Part shown: one piece after another, positions 25,344-35,086 of the stretch | How positions within the stretch are numbered: the stretch's first letter is position 1 | Layout of the letters: the number at the start of each line of letters is the position of its first letter | NCBI GenBank assembly: GCA_027314705.1 | Contig: DAHVAJ010000109.1 | Location: 1-45,561, forward strand | Direction: 5' to 3' | Origin: Acidimicrobiaceae bacterium | Lineage (GTDB): Bacteria > Actinomycetota > Acidimicrobiia > Acidimicrobiales > RAAP-2 | Length of the DNA stretch: 45,561 nucleotides | The notes under the pieces: generated by a model | The model's database searches: none | What the model was told of the DNA's origin: nothing | What the model saw: the letters and a program-made list of their open reading frames with translations, nothing else | Translations under genes and position numbers: made by a program

Positions 25344-26357
25344 TCAGCCGTCGGCGGCGGCCAGGGCGGCCGAGCGTCGGACCGCCACCTGGGCCACCCG
25401 GTCGGTCCCGGGCCCGCCCGAGGTGGGCGGCTCGCCGGTGGGGGCGGCCCCCACCAGGCGCCCGAGGGTGGCCGCCACCGAGCTGCGCAGGGCACCGAGG
25501 TCGTACCCCCCCTCCAGCAGGAGCACCAGGCGTCCCGGCGGCGCGTACTCGGTGACCACGCCGGCCAGGTCGGCGAAGTCACCGGCCGAGAGGGCCAGGT
25601 CGGCCAGGGGGTCGGCCCGGTGGGCGTCGAAGCCGGCCGACACCAGCACCCAGGTCGGGACGAACGCCTCGACCACCGGCGCCACCAGCTCGTCGAAGGC
25701 CCGGCGGACCACGTCCCCGGTGGCGCCGGGGGGCAGGGGCACGTTGAGCGTCCACCCGCGGGCACCCGGGCCGCCGACCTCGTCCGACCGGCCGGTGCCG
25801 GGGTAAGAGGGCCACTGGTGGGTCGAGACGTAGAGGACCGACGGATCGTCCCAGAACAGGGCCTGGGTCCCGTTGCCGTGGTGCACGTCCCAGTCCACCA
25901 CCAGGACCCGCTCGCCCGCGTCGGCGAGGGCGGCGGCGGCCACGGCCACGTTGTTGACCAGGCAGAAGCCCATGCCCTGCCCGGTGACGGCATGGTGCCC
26001 GGGCGGACGGGCGGGCACGAAGGCCGGCGCCCCGTGGAGCCGGGCCGCCTCGACCGCGGCGAGGGCCGCCCCCGCCGCCCGACGGGCGGCGTCCCAGGAC
26101 CCCGGCCTGACGTAGGTGTCCGGGTCGAGCGGGCCACCGCCCTCGGCGCTCAGGAGACGGAGGCGTTCGAGGTAGGCCGGGTCGTGGACGCGCTGGAGGC
26201 GGTCGAGCGGGGCCGGCGGGGCGTCGACGACCAGGAGGTCCCCCTCGAGGTGGAGGTCGCCGATGCCGGCCATCACCGCCTCGATCCGGGACGGCCGTTC
26301 GGGGTGGCCGTGCAGGGCGTGGTCCTCGGCGTCGAGGGGCTCGACGACGATCAGCAC
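25344..26357 (-). CDS. Histone-deacetylase-family hydrolase (class II type)
   Basis: The 337-residue zinc amidohydrolase of the HDAC/AcuC/acetylpolyamine family begins with HPERPSRIEAV. Active-site blocks are FVPARPPGHHAVTGQGMGFC (tandem His), VLVVDWDVHHGNGTQALF (metal Asp/His), YVSTHQWPSYPGTGRSDEVG, VLVSAGFDAHRADPLADL and LLLEGGYDLGAL. Bacterial members deacetylate proteins, polyamines or small molecules; the PYPGTG-type loop matches class II. The GTG start follows the DsbA-like gene stop by 13 bases with no obvious ribosome-binding site, so it is likely translated by coupling. Confidence 0.92.
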   Translation of the reverse strand: MLIVVEPLDAEDHALHGHPERPSRIEAVMAGIGDLHLEGDLLVVDAPPAPLDRLQRVHDPAYLERLRLLSAEGGGPLDPDTYVRPGSWDAARRAAGAALAAVEAARLHGAPAFVPARPPGHHAVTGQGMGFCLVNNVAVAAAALADAGERVLVVDWDVHHGNGTQALFWDDPSVLYVSTHQWPSYPGTGRSDEVGGPGARGWTLNVPLPPGATGDVVRRAFDELVAPVVEAFVPTWVLVSAGFDAHRADPLADLALSAGDFADLAGVVTEYAPPGRLVLLLEGGYDLGALRSSVAATLGRLVGAAPTGEPPTSGGPGTDRVAQVAVRRSAALAAADG

Positions 26358-26370
26358 GGCCCGGCGCCGG

Positions 26371-27084
26371 TCACGGTGTCGGGCGCTGCACCGAGACCCA
26401 GTCCCGTGCGTCGAAGTAGGCGGCGAAGGCGGAGGCGATGGCGTCGACGTCCGCCGCGCCCTTGGGCCGCTGCACCTCGTAGACGTGGGGGAATTCGAGC
26501 CAGCCGGCCACCACCTCCCACAGTCGGACGGCGGCCGCGCCCTCGGGGGGGTCGATCAGGACCGGGCCGAACAGGGCCTGACCGTCGTCGAAGACGAGCG
26601 TCGGGACGCCGAAGCCGCCCTTGCCCACGACCAGGTCGTGCTCCGTCCGGACCTCGTCGCCGGTGGTGGGGTCCTCGATGGCCCGGTGCACCAGGGCCGG
26701 GTCCAGGCCCATCCCGGCCAGCAGGTCCTCGGCCACCTCGGGCCGGTGGGGCTTGCGCCCCTCGACGTGGAGGGCACGGCCGGCCACCGCGTACCACCGG
26801 TCGAGCAGGTCCATGTCCTGCCGGCGCAGGAGGGCCCCGATCCGCATCATCGACCACCCGTAGGACCACTCCCGCTCCCACGGGTGCTTCTTGCCCTCGG
26901 TCCGGTTGATCTCCTCCAGGCTGAAGAACCGCCAGCCCACGGCCAGCCCGGTCTCGGCCCGCACGTTCCGGATCCAGAGCGAGGTCTGGTAGGCGTAGGG
27001 GCACATGATGTCGAAGTGGAAGTCGACCGCGACCGGCAGCCCGGCGCCGCCGCCGTCCCGTGGCCCGCTGGTGGTTCCGCTCAC
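26371..27084 (-). CDS. DsbA-like thioredoxin-fold protein with a single-cysteine active site
   Basis: The 237-residue protein starts near [23 protein letters not shown], the DsbA/2-hydroxychromene-carboxylate isomerase fold. The usual CPxC is CPYA, so the resolving cysteine is missing. The helical insert ([43 protein letters not shown]) and the cis-Pro strand [10 protein letters not shown] resemble mycothiol-dependent nitroreductase-like actinobacterial proteins. A one-cysteine centre favours a thiol-transferase or isomerase role over disulfide formation. The GTG is chosen for the GGAGGAGGAAG just upstream. No signal peptide. It heads a two-gene operon with the HDAC-like gene. Confidence 0.8.
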   Translation of the reverse strand: MSGTTSGPRDGGGAGLPVAVDFHFDIMCPYAYQTSLWIRNVRAETGLAVGWRFFSLEEINRTEGKKHPWEREWSYGWSMMRIGALLRRQDMDLLDRWYAVAGRALHVEGRKPHRPEVAEDLLAGMGLDPALVHRAIEDPTTGDEVRTEHDLVVGKGGFGVPTLVFDDGQALFGPVLIDPPEGAAAVRLWEVVAGWLEFPHVYEVQRPKGAADVDAIASAFAAYFDARDWVSVQRPTP

Positions 27085-27124
27085 GGCACTTCCTCCTCCG
27101 CCCGGTCGTCGCCCGGCCGGCCAC

Positions 27125-27152
27125 GTGCACCGTACTCCCAGGTGCACCGTAC
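27125..27152. promoter_or_regulatory. Direct repeats GTGCACCGTAC, candidate operator
   Basis: GTGCACCGTAC occurs at 27125-27135 and 27142-27152, 17 bases apart. The second copy includes the palindrome GGTGCACC. They lie about 40-70 bases upstream of the DsbA-like gene, where a regulator could block or activate transcription. No regulator gene is adjacent. Confidence 0.4.
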
Positions 27153-27253
27153 ACTCGCTCCCGGAGGGCCGGCCGCCGTCCCGGGGCCCCGGGCGGGCGG
27201 GACGCCGCCGGGACGCCGCCCACCCCGGTCGGCTGCCCGGGGGCCGGGACCGG

Positions 27254-28234
27254 TCAGACGTGGCCCAGCACGGGGTGGGCCACGTAGGGCTCCTCGAGCC
27301 GGGCCACCTCGTCGTCGGTGAGCGAGAGCGACTCGGCGGCCAGGGCATCGGCCAGGTGGTCGGGTTTGGTGGCCCCGACGATGGGCGCGGTGACGCCCGG
27401 GCGCCCGAGCAGCCAGGCCAGGGCCACCTGGGCCGGGGGGACCTCCCGGGCGGCGGCCACCTCGGCCACCCGTTCCACCACGTCGAAGTCGGTCGGCTGG
27501 CCGTAGAGGACGTCGGTGAAGGTGTCGGTGCCCGAACGCGTCGTCCGCTTCTCGCCCGAGCGCGTCCGGTTGCCGGCCAGGACGCCGCGGGCCAACGGGC
27601 TCCAGGGGATCACGCCGACGCCCTGGTCGATGCAGTGGGGAATCATCTCCCGCTCCTCCTCCCGGTAGACGAGGTTGTAGTGGTTCTGCATGGAGACGAA
27701 CCGGGTCCACTCGTGGGCGTCGGCCGTGTGCTGGGCCTTGGCGAACTGCCAGGCGTACATGGAGCTGGCGCCGATGTAGCGGGCCTTGCCGGCCCGCACC
27801 ACGTCGTGGAGGGCCTGCATGGTCTCGTCGATGGGCGTCCGGCCGTCCCAGCGGTGGATCTGGTAGAGATCGACGTACTCCATGCCGAGCCGGGCCAGCG
27901 AGGCGTCGATGGCCGAGAGGATGTGCTTGCGCGAGAGGCCGCCACCGTTCTCCCCCGGTGTCATCGGCATGAAGACCTTGGTCGCCACCACCATCTCGTC
28001 ACGACTCAGGTACTTGGGCAGCAGGCGGCCGGTGGCCACCTCGGAGGCGCCCTTCGAGTAGGTGTCGGCCGTGTCGAAGAAGGTGATGCCACCCTCCACC
28101 GCGCTCCGGACGATGGGCTCGGCGGCCGTCTCGTCGAGGACCCAGGGACGTTCGCTGCCGTTGCCGTAGCTCATCATGCCGAGGCACAGGCGGGACACCC
28201 GCAGGCCGGTGCGACCGAGGTTGGCGTAGCGCAT
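27254..28234 (-). CDS. Aldo/keto reductase (YajO/potassium-channel-beta-like branch)
   Basis: The 326-residue AKR begins [23 protein letters not shown]. Tetrad positions are [14 protein letters not shown] (Asp, Tyr), VVATKVFMP (Lys) and LYQIHRWD (His). [16 protein letters not shown] and [15 protein letters not shown] form the NADP end. Family members reduce aldehydes and ketones; no specific substrate is indicated. The ATG has CGGAGG 6 bases upstream. It is on the same strand as the DsbA-like gene but separated by 169 bases containing an apparent regulatory region. Confidence 0.93.
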   Translation of the reverse strand: MRYANLGRTGLRVSRLCLGMMSYGNGSERPWVLDETAAEPIVRSAVEGGITFFDTADTYSKGASEVATGRLLPKYLSRDEMVVATKVFMPMTPGENGGGLSRKHILSAIDASLARLGMEYVDLYQIHRWDGRTPIDETMQALHDVVRAGKARYIGASSMYAWQFAKAQHTADAHEWTRFVSMQNHYNLVYREEEREMIPHCIDQGVGVIPWSPLARGVLAGNRTRSGEKRTTRSGTDTFTDVLYGQPTDFDVVERVAEVAAAREVPPAQVALAWLLGRPGVTAPIVGATKPDHLADALAAESLSLTDDEVARLEEPYVAHPVLGHV

Positions 28235-28408
28235 GGGGACCTCCGAGGGGTCGGTGGGCGGGGAGCGCCCCGCCGGGCCGCGCCCTGCGGCACCGGGTCG
28301 TGGGCCTCACCTTAGGCACGGGGTTCGACGGCCGGGGACCGGCCGCCCCGCCGATCTTCATGGAATTCCCAGCTGAGCCTTACCTTTCCCTTAGGCGGCA
28401 GGACTCTG

Positions 28409-29752
28409 ATGCGTGGAGTCCCCTGGCCGGTCCGGTCGGGTGGACGTCGGCGGGTGGCCGCCGGCATCACGGGGAGAGCAGGTACCGACCGGGTGCGACA
28501 CCGACAGGGCACGGAGCAAGCCACGGGGCGCGTCCGCCGCTGGACCGTGGCCGCCACGGTGGTGGTGGTGGCCGGGGCGGGCCTGGGCGTCTGGCTGGCC
28601 ACCCGGAGCTCCGGGGCGGCGGCGACCGGGCTCACCACCACGACCAGCGTCCAGACGGTCGGGACGGGCACCATCACCCAGACCGTGGCGGCCACCGGCA
28701 CCGTCGAGCCGGCCAGCCAGGCCGACCTCGACTTCGCCGTGGCCGGACGGGTGACGGCGGTCGCCGTCGTCCCGGGACAGGCGGTCACCGCCGGAGCGAC
28801 CCTGGCCACGCTGGACGCCACCGCCCTCGACGCCGCCCTGGCCCAGGCCCAGGCCACGTTGGCCGACGACCAGGCCCAGCTGGCCGGTGACCAGTCCGGC
28901 GGGGCGACGGCGGCCCAGATCGCCCTGGACGACGCCAACATCGCCTCGGCCCAGACGCAGGTCGACTCGGCGCAGGGCGCGGTGGCCGACGCCACGCTGA
29001 CGGCCACCATCTCCGGGACCGTCGCCTCGGTCGACCTGGCGGTCGGGCAGCAGGTCACGGGGTCGGGCCCCACCCCGAACGGCACCACGGCCAACGGGAC
29101 CACCGCGGCCGGGACCGGCGCCTCGGGTGGCGGGGCCACCGCCTCCTCGTCGGGTTCGACCGCGGCCCAGGTCGTCCTGGTGTCGACGGGGTCCTACGTC
29201 GTGGACACCGCGGTGAGCAGCTCCGGGATCTCCCAGGTGCAGGTGGGCGACCAGGCCGACGTCAACGTCTCGGGCTCGACCTCCACGGCGCCCGTCTACG
29301 GCACGGTGGGCTCGGTGGGGCTCCTCGCCACCACGACGTCGGGCGTCTCGTCCTTCCCGGTGGTGGTGGACGTCACCGGCAGCCCGACCGGCCTCTACGG
29401 TGGCACGAGCGCCGACGTCACCATCATCGTCCGCCTGCTCCAGGACGCCGTCGTCGTGCCCACGGCGGCCATCAGCTACGCCGGGGGTGCACCCGCCGTC
29501 ACCCTCGACCGGGCCGGGCAGCGGGTCGCGCAGCCCGTCACCGTGGGGCCGGCCTCGGGTGGGAAGACCCAGGTCACGAGCGGGCTCTCCGCCGGCCAGC
29601 AGATCTACGTGACCACGGTGTCGTTCCGGGGCCCGCTCGGCGGGGCCCGGAACGGAGGTCCGGGCGGCGGAGGCTTCGGCGGCGGTCTCGGCGGCCGGGG
29701 CGGCGGCGCCTTCGGCGGCGGGGGCCTCGCCGGCGGGGGACCCGGCGGATGA
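28409..29752 (+). CDS. MacA/HlyD-type membrane adaptor of an ABC exporter
   Basis: The 447-residue adaptor has a basic N-terminus, one membrane helix (about 48-65, VAATVVVVAGAGLGVWLA), a lipoyl-like half motif (LDFAVAGRVTAVAVVPGQAV), a short helical hairpin (ALAQAQATLADDQAQLAGDQ), the second lipoyl half (ISGTVASVDLAVGQQV) and a beta-barrel. The end is almost only Gly. It begins the exporter operon; its stop overlaps the ATPase ATG. MacA-like proteins bridge to an outer channel in diderms; in a monoderm they probably act in cell-wall delivery or sensing. Start chosen at the first ATG; GCAGGAC lies upstream. Confidence 0.85.
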   Translation: MRGVPWPVRSGGRRRVAAGITGRAGTDRVRHRQGTEQATGRVRRWTVAATVVVVAGAGLGVWLATRSSGAAATGLTTTTSVQTVGTGTITQTVAATGTVEPASQADLDFAVAGRVTAVAVVPGQAVTAGATLATLDATALDAALAQAQATLADDQAQLAGDQSGGATAAQIALDDANIASAQTQVDSAQGAVADATLTATISGTVASVDLAVGQQVTGSGPTPNGTTANGTTAAGTGASGGGATASSSGSTAAQVVLVSTGSYVVDTAVSSSGISQVQVGDQADVNVSGSTSTAPVYGTVGSVGLLATTTSGVSSFPVVVDVTGSPTGLYGGTSADVTIIVRLLQDAVVVPTAAISYAGGAPAVTLDRAGQRVAQPVTVGPASGGKTQVTSGLSAGQQIYVTTVSFRGPLGGARNGGPGGGGFGGGLGGRGGGAFGGGGLAGGGPGG

Positions 29753-30540
29753 GCGACGAGGGCCCGGCCGCGCCGGACCTCCGGAGCGACGAGACGGCCG
29801 AGGTCGTCGTCGACCGGACGGCGCCCCACCCGATCGTCGGGGTCCCGGTCATCGAGGTGGCCGGCGTCTGGAAGACCTACCGCAGCGGTTCGCTGGAGGT
29901 CGACGCACTGCGGGGTGTGGACCTGTGCGTCGACCGGGGCGAGTACGTCGCCGTCATGGGTCCCTCGGGATCCGGGAAGTCGACGCTCATGCACATCCTC
30001 GGCTGCCTGGACGTGCCCACGGCCGGGACGTTCCGTCTGGCCGGCGACGACGTGCGCTCCATGAGCGAGGAGGACCTGGCCCAGGTGCGCAACCGGCGCA
30101 TCGGCTTCGTCTTCCAGCAGTTCAACCTCCTGGCCACCCTGTCGGCCTGGCGCAACGTGGAGCTGCCCCTCCTCTACGCCGGGATCGAGCGGGCCGAGCG
30201 CCGCCGGCGGTCGCTGGCGTCACTCGAGCGGGTCGGCCTCGCCGACCGGGTCGACCACCGTCCCGGGGAGCTCTCCGGGGGCCAGCAGCAGCGGGTGGCG
30301 ATGGCCCGCGCCCTGGTCACCGACCCCGACCTGATCCTCGCCGACGAGCCGACCGGCAACCTGGACTCGGTGTCGGCCGGTGACGTCCTCGCCCTCCTGG
30401 CCGACCTCCACCGCAGCGGGCGTACCGTCGTGCTCATCACCCACGACACCGAGGTGGCCGCGGCGGCCGACCGGGTGGTGCGGATCCGTGACGGACGCAT
30501 CCTGGCGGGCGCTCCGGTGGGGGCCCGGGAGGTTCGGTGA
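29749..30540 (+). CDS. MacB-type ABC transporter ATPase
   Basis: The 263-residue ATPase has an extended N-terminus of about 35 residues, then Walker [17 protein letters not shown], the LolD/MacB-type core [23 protein letters not shown], signature [15 protein letters not shown], Walker [14 protein letters not shown] and H-loop ITHDTEVA. It energises the permease encoded next. Such transporters do not move substrate through the membrane but drive mechanotransmission to export peptides, lipids or drugs outside. It overlaps both neighbours by 4 bases. Confidence 0.93.
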   Translation: MSDEGPAAPDLRSDETAEVVVDRTAPHPIVGVPVIEVAGVWKTYRSGSLEVDALRGVDLCVDRGEYVAVMGPSGSGKSTLMHILGCLDVPTAGTFRLAGDDVRSMSEEDLAQVRNRRIGFVFQQFNLLATLSAWRNVELPLLYAGIERAERRRRSLASLERVGLADRVDHRPGELSGGQQQRVAMARALVTDPDLILADEPTGNLDSVSAGDVLALLADLHRSGRTVVLITHDTEVAAAADRVVRIRDGRILAGAPVGAREVR

Positions 30541-31781
30541 ACCTGCTCGAGACCTTCCGGACCGGCCTCGACGCGGTCCTCACCCACCGGCTGCGATCGG
30601 TCCTGACCGTGCTCGGGATCACGATCGGCATCGCCGCGGTGATCCTGACGGTCGGCCTCGGGGAGGGTGCCCAGCAACAGGTCGGCTCGGAGATCTCGGC
30701 GCTCGGTTCGAACCTGCTGACCGTCACGCCGGGCAGCGCCACCTCGAGCACGGGCATCCGGGGGGGTATCGGCACGGCCTCGACCCTCACCGTCGGCGAC
30801 GCCGCCGCTCTGGCCTCCAAGGTGGTGGCGCCCGACATCAACGCCGTCGCCCCGGCCACGTCGGTGCAGGAGACCCTGGTGGCCGGGACCCAGAACTGGA
30901 CGACGACGGTGGTGGGGACCGACCCGGCCTGGCTGACCGTGCGCGGCCGGTCCATGGCCGAGGGCCGCTTCCTGGTCGCGCAGGACCTGGCATCCCGGGC
31001 CGACGTGGTGGTGCTCGGGGCCACCACCGCCCAGGAGCTCTTCGGCGTGCGCGACCCGGTCGGGCAGACCGTGGACGTCGCCGGCCGCCCCCTCACCGTC
31101 ATCGGTGTGCTCCAGCCCGTGGGCTCATCGTCGGCTGCGTCGACGGCGGCGAACCCCGACGACCAGGCCGTGCTCCCGCTGACCACCGCCTCGGCCCTGC
31201 TCTTCAGCGGCGCCAGCCGCAACGCGGTGAGCCAGATCCTGGTCCAGGCCACCTCGGCCGCGACGCTCTCGGCCGCCTACCAGGAGACCGACGCCGAACT
31301 GCTCAACCTCCACCGGGTGGCCACGCCGGCGCAGGCCGACTTCACCATCACCAGCGAGCAGCAGGTGCTCTCCACGGCCACCTCGGTCGACCGGACTCTC
31401 ACCGTGCTGCTCGGCGGCATCGCCGGCATCTCCCTGGTGGTGGGGGGGATCGGCGTCATGAACATCATGCTGGTGTCCGTCACCGAGCGCATCCGTGAGA
31501 TCGGCCTGCGCAAGGCGCTCGGCGCCACCCCCCGGGTGATCCGTCGGCAGTTCCTCGTCGAGGCCTCCGTGCTCGGCACCGTGGGCGGCGTCCTCGGGGC
31601 ACTGCTCGGGATCGCCGGTGCCCTCGTCCTGCCCCACCTCATCTCGAACCCGATCGCCGTCTCGCCGGCCGCCGCCGCCGCCGCCGTGGCCGTGGCCGTG
31701 GCCCTCGGCGTGGCCTTCGGGGTCTACCCGGCCGACCGGGCCGCCCGCCTGGAACCCATCGACGCGCTCCGCACCGAGTGA
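30537..31781 (+). CDS. MacB-type ABC transporter permease
   Basis: The 414-residue permease has the MacB/FtsX architecture. Helix 1 ([23 protein letters not shown]) is followed by a large extracytoplasmic domain (about 45-270) and three C-terminal helices. [28 protein letters not shown] is the family hallmark before the coupling helix. The tail [13 protein letters not shown] is typical. It pairs with the upstream ATPase as a homodimer. The GTG overlaps the ATPase stop. Confidence 0.93.
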   Translation: MNLLETFRTGLDAVLTHRLRSVLTVLGITIGIAAVILTVGLGEGAQQQVGSEISALGSNLLTVTPGSATSSTGIRGGIGTASTLTVGDAAALASKVVAPDINAVAPATSVQETLVAGTQNWTTTVVGTDPAWLTVRGRSMAEGRFLVAQDLASRADVVVLGATTAQELFGVRDPVGQTVDVAGRPLTVIGVLQPVGSSSAASTAANPDDQAVLPLTTASALLFSGASRNAVSQILVQATSAATLSAAYQETDAELLNLHRVATPAQADFTITSEQQVLSTATSVDRTLTVLLGGIAGISLVVGGIGVMNIMLVSVTERIREIGLRKALGATPRVIRRQFLVEASVLGTVGGVLGALLGIAGALVLPHLISNPIAVSPAAAAAAVAVAVALGVAFGVYPADRAARLEPIDALRTE

Positions 31782-31843
31782 GCCGGCCCACGACCACCAC
31801 CGCCCACCGCCGGGCGTCCGTCCACGACGACAAGGAAGCGACC

Positions 31844-32707
31844 ATGGACCACAGCAGCGTGCCGCGACAGGACCACCAGGGCGGGCGGAGGCCCGGCCGG
31901 CTCGCCGGCATGGCCGTGCTCGGCGTCGCCGGCCTGCTCCTGGCGGCCTGCGGCTCGAGCTCGTCCACCCCGACGACGACCGTGCCGTCCCGACCGGCGT
32001 CGGCGGCCGGGACGGCGACGGCGCGCCTCCCCGGTGCCTTCGGCACCATCGCCGCCGTCAACGGGACCTCGTTCGAGGTGCAGAACTCCCGGACGGGGCA
32101 GACCACGGTCACCTACACGGCGACCACGACCTTCCGTCAGGTGGTGGCCTCGTCGGCGGCGGCCGTGACCACCGGCTCGTGCATCTCGGCGGTCGGCACA
32201 CCGACCTCGGCCACCACGGGGACGGCCCGGTTCGGCGTGCCCGTCACGGCGTCGGCCGTCGCGGTGAGCCAGCCCTCCTCGGGCGTCTGCGTCCGCGGCG
32301 TCGGCGGTCGGGCCGGGACCGGCAACCCGCCGCCCGGCCGTGCGAACGGTGCGGCACCGGGCGGGGCCGCCCCGGGTGGGCGACGCTTCGGCGGAGGACG
32401 CGTCGGCGTGGCGGCGGGTCAGGTGACCGCCGTGGCCGGCGACGCCGTGACCGTGGCCGAGACGGACCCTGCCACCCACCAGTCGGCGACCGCCGTGGTG
32501 ACGTTGACCGGATCGACCGCCTTCACGACGTCGGGCCCGGCGACGCCGGCCGCCCTCGCCGTCGGTCAGTGCGCACGCGCCGTGGGCTCGGCCGACTCGA
32601 CCGGGGCGATCACCGCACGGTCGATCACCGTCTCGTCGCCCACGGGCGGCGGGTGCGCCGCCGGCTTCGGGTTCCGCCGCGGCGCACCGGGCACGACCGG
32701 TGGCTGA
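31844..32707 (+). CDS. DUF5666-like lipoprotein of the exporter operon
   Basis: The protein of 287 residues has a twin-basic start, membrane stretch LAGMAVLGVAGLLLAAC with lipobox LLAAC and a Ser/Thr-rich spacer, so it is an outer-face lipoprotein. It holds two similar beta modules (GTIAAVNGTSFEV... and GQVTAVAGDAVTV...), each with 'A-V-x-x-x-x-x-V' strands and a late Cys (GSCISAVG, GQCARAVG), resembling DUF5666. A Gly/Pro-rich linker joins them. Function unknown; possibly substrate holding for the exporter. The ATG with AAGGAAG upstream is preferred over a GTG at 31778 that overlaps the permease stop. Confidence 0.7.
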   Translation: MDHSSVPRQDHQGGRRPGRLAGMAVLGVAGLLLAACGSSSSTPTTTVPSRPASAAGTATARLPGAFGTIAAVNGTSFEVQNSRTGQTTVTYTATTTFRQVVASSAAAVTTGSCISAVGTPTSATTGTARFGVPVTASAVAVSQPSSGVCVRGVGGRAGTGNPPPGRANGAAPGGAAPGGRRFGGGRVGVAAGQVTAVAGDAVTVAETDPATHQSATAVVTLTGSTAFTTSGPATPAALAVGQCARAVGSADSTGAITARSITVSSPTGGGCAAGFGFRRGAPGTTGG

Positions 32708-34457
32708 CGGCGAGGTACCGGCCCCACCCGCGGCCGACCGGCCTGCGCCGGTCGACCCACCCGCGGCCCGGCCCGCACCCGGCGGTCCCGCGGCCGCGAC
32801 CCGAGGGGCCGGCGGGGTCCCACGGCGGCTGTCGCCCCTCCGCCTGGTCGTGGCCGCCGTCCTCGTGGCCGCGGTCGTGACGGCCTGGCTCCTCACCCGC
32901 CCGGCGGCACCGGCCTACCGCACCGCCGGCGTGGCGCAGGGCGACGCGGTGGCCACGCTGGACGCAGTGGGGACCGTGACCCCGGTCCACCAGGCCGACC
33001 TCACGTTCGCCACGGCGGGGACGGTCGGCAGCGTCGACGTGGCCGTGGGCCAGCCGGTGACGGCCGGCCAGACGCTGGCCTCCCTCGACCCCACCCCGCT
33101 CGACGACGCGGTGGTGTCGGCACAGGCGTCCCTGGCCCATGCCCAGGCCATCCTGGCGGCCGACGAGGCGGCCCAGGCGGCCACGGCGGTGGCCGCGCCC
33201 ACGACGGCGGGGAGCAGCCCCCCGACGACCGCCGGCCCGCCGGCGCCGGCCACCACGGCGGCGAGGAGCCCGCAGGTGGCCGGCCTGCAATCGGCGCTGG
33301 TCACCGCCCAGCACCACGAGGACGCCGACTCGTCGGCCGCTGTCGCCGCCCTGGCCCAGGCCACCGCCACCTGTGCGCCGGCCACCGCGGCCCCCGGCGG
33401 GCCACCGGGCGCGCCGGGGGCGGGCGGGCCGGGAGGGGGCGTCCCCGGGGCGGCGCCGACCTGTGCCGAGGTGCTCGACCGGGCCACCGCGGCGCAACAG
33501 GCCGTCGTGGCCGACATCAGCGCGGTCCAGGAGGCCGAGGCCGCCCTGACCGCCGCGCTCGAGGGGTCCGGTCCGACCGCCTCCGGCGGGACGGCCCCCA
33601 CCGGCGGGACGGGCCCCGCGGCCACGACCCCGCCCGCCCCGTCCCCCACGCCGGTGAGGACGGCCGACCCGGCGGCGACGCCGGCGGCGCCCGGTCGGAC
33701 CCGCACGGTGACGGCCCAGCGGGTGGCCCTGGACCAGGCCGACGTGGACGTGGCCCAGGCCCGGCTGGACCAGGCCCAGCAGGCCGCGGCCCAGGTCGAC
33801 CTGGTGAGCACCCTGGCCGGCACCGTGGCCTCGGTGGCCGTCGGCGTCGGCCAGAGCGTGGCCGCCGGCTCCCCGGGGTCGAGCCCCGAGGTGGTGGTCA
33901 TCGGCTCGGGCCCGTCCTACCAGGTGACCGCCGAGGTCCCGGTGGCGGAGATCGGCCGGGTGGCCGTGGGCCAGCGGGTGCTCGTCACCCCGGACACGTC
34001 CCCCGTCACCCGTTCCGGCACGGTGACGGCCGTCGGCGTGCTGGCCACGTCCACCTCGTCATCGGTCACCTACCCGGTGACCGTGGCCGTCGATGCCGCC
34101 GGCCTCGGCCCGTTCTCGGGGGCCGAGGCCACGCTCTCGATCGTCACCGGGCAGACGGACCGGGTGCCCACCGTCCCCACCTCGGCGGTCCGGACCGTCG
34201 GGGCCGACCACTTCGTGACGGTCCTGGAGGGCACGACCCCGCGGGCGGTGCGCGTGGGCGTGGGCACCGTGGGGACGGTGCGCACCCAGATCACCTCGGG
34301 TCTCTCCGACGGCCAGCAGGTGGTGCTGGCCGACCTGGCCCGCCCGGTGCCGGCCACCTCGACCGGCCGGGTCGGCCTGGCGGGCCTCGCCGGTGTCGGC
34401 CGGTTCGGGGGCGGGCCGGGCGGCCGGGCGGTGGCCCGGGCCGGAGCGGGCGGCTGA
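32700..34457 (+). CDS. Second HlyD/MacA-type adaptor, with long Ala/Pro insert
   Basis: This 585-residue membrane-fusion protein has one helix (LRLVVAAVLVAAVVTAWLL), lipoyl half LTFATAGTVGSVDVAVGQPV, a hairpin interrupted by low-complexity Ala/Pro/Thr-rich segments (about 150-345) containing only three Cys, then LVSTLAGTVASVAVGVGQSV and beta domains ending VRTQITSGLSDGQQVVLADL. It differs from the first adaptor of the operon mainly by this large insert. Its GTG overlaps the lipoprotein stop by 8 bases. A heteromeric adaptor ring or an alternative partner is possible. Confidence 0.8.
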   Translation: MADGEVPAPPAADRPAPVDPPAARPAPGGPAAATRGAGGVPRRLSPLRLVVAAVLVAAVVTAWLLTRPAAPAYRTAGVAQGDAVATLDAVGTVTPVHQADLTFATAGTVGSVDVAVGQPVTAGQTLASLDPTPLDDAVVSAQASLAHAQAILAADEAAQAATAVAAPTTAGSSPPTTAGPPAPATTAARSPQVAGLQSALVTAQHHEDADSSAAVAALAQATATCAPATAAPGGPPGAPGAGGPGGGVPGAAPTCAEVLDRATAAQQAVVADISAVQEAEAALTAALEGSGPTASGGTAPTGGTGPAATTPPAPSPTPVRTADPAATPAAPGRTRTVTAQRVALDQADVDVAQARLDQAQQAAAQVDLVSTLAGTVASVAVGVGQSVAAGSPGSSPEVVVIGSGPSYQVTAEVPVAEIGRVAVGQRVLVTPDTSPVTRSGTVTAVGVLATSTSSSVTYPVTVAVDAAGLGPFSGAEATLSIVTGQTDRVPTVPTSAVRTVGADHFVTVLEGTTPRAVRVGVGTVGTVRTQITSGLSDGQQVVLADLARPVPATSTGRVGLAGLAGVGRFGGGPGGRAVARAGAGG

Positions 34458-34492
34458 GCGCCGGCGTGCGCCACCCCGGGCCCGGCCGGCAG

Positions 34493-34498
34493 TAGCGT
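34493..34498 (+). promoter_or_regulatory. -10 box TAGCGT of leaderless SnoaL-like gene
   Basis: TAGCGT ends 7 bases before the GTG at 34506, the same arrangement as at 10032 and 42695. Confidence 0.5.
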
Positions 34499-34505
34499 CC
34501 CGACT

Positions 34506-35024
34506 GTGGTCGACGAGGAGCTCCTGGCCGAGGCGGTGCACGACACCGCCGTCCGGCGGCTCCAGCACGCTTACGCCGACGTGGTCAACCGGCGGGCGTG
34601 GCCCGAGTTGGACGAGCTCTTCCTGCCCGACGCCGAGGTGGTCCTCGACCTCCGGGCCGGCGTCCCCCTCCGGCTGGTCGGGGGGGCCGCCCTCGGGTCG
34701 TTCATCGGCGGGGCCATCGAGCACTTCTCCTTCTTCGAGTTCGTCGTCCTGAACGCCCACGTCACCTTCCCCGGGGGCCCGGGGGCCGGCCGGGCCCTGA
34801 GCCGGCTGTTCATGTGCGAGATCCGCCAAGATGCCGGCAGCGGCCGGCTCACCACCGCCTTCGGCCTCTACCACGACCGCTACGAGCTGGACGGGCGGCG
34901 CTGGCGGTTCGCCGAGCGCCGGTACCACTCGCTGGCCCGCCACGCCGGCACCCTCGACGTCTTCGGGCTCCCGGTCGACCCCGGCGTGGCCGTCCCCGGG
35001 ACCGGGCCGTCTGCGGGCGGGTGA
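34506..35024 (+). CDS. SnoaL-like domain protein
   Basis: The 172-residue protein has the SnoaL_4-type start VRRLQHAYADVVNRRAWPELDELFLPDAEVVLDL, a middle strand set and the end YHDRYELDGRRWRFAERRYHSLARH, where His residues sit as in steroid-isomerase-like or dioxygenase-associated members. Exact reaction unknown. It probably starts its own transcript and lies 62 bases upstream of the phosphatase gene on the same strand. Confidence 0.78.
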   Translation: MVDEELLAEAVHDTAVRRLQHAYADVVNRRAWPELDELFLPDAEVVLDLRAGVPLRLVGGAALGSFIGGAIEHFSFFEFVVLNAHVTFPGGPGAGRALSRLFMCEIRQDAGSGRLTTAFGLYHDRYELDGRRWRFAERRYHSLARHAGTLDVFGLPVDPGVAVPGTGPSAGG

Positions 35025-35086
35025 GCCTCCCCGACCCCGGAGGTGCATCAGCCACCGGTGACCAGCCGCGTGGCAGCATCCGGGAC

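Noticed and set aside
28304-28400. CCTTAGG-like elements suggesting an iron-regulator (IdeR/DtxR) box before the exporter operon
   Set aside because: GCCTCACCTTAGGC and CCTTACCTTTCCCTTAGG share only short half-sites with the known 19-base consensus and are not close enough to call.
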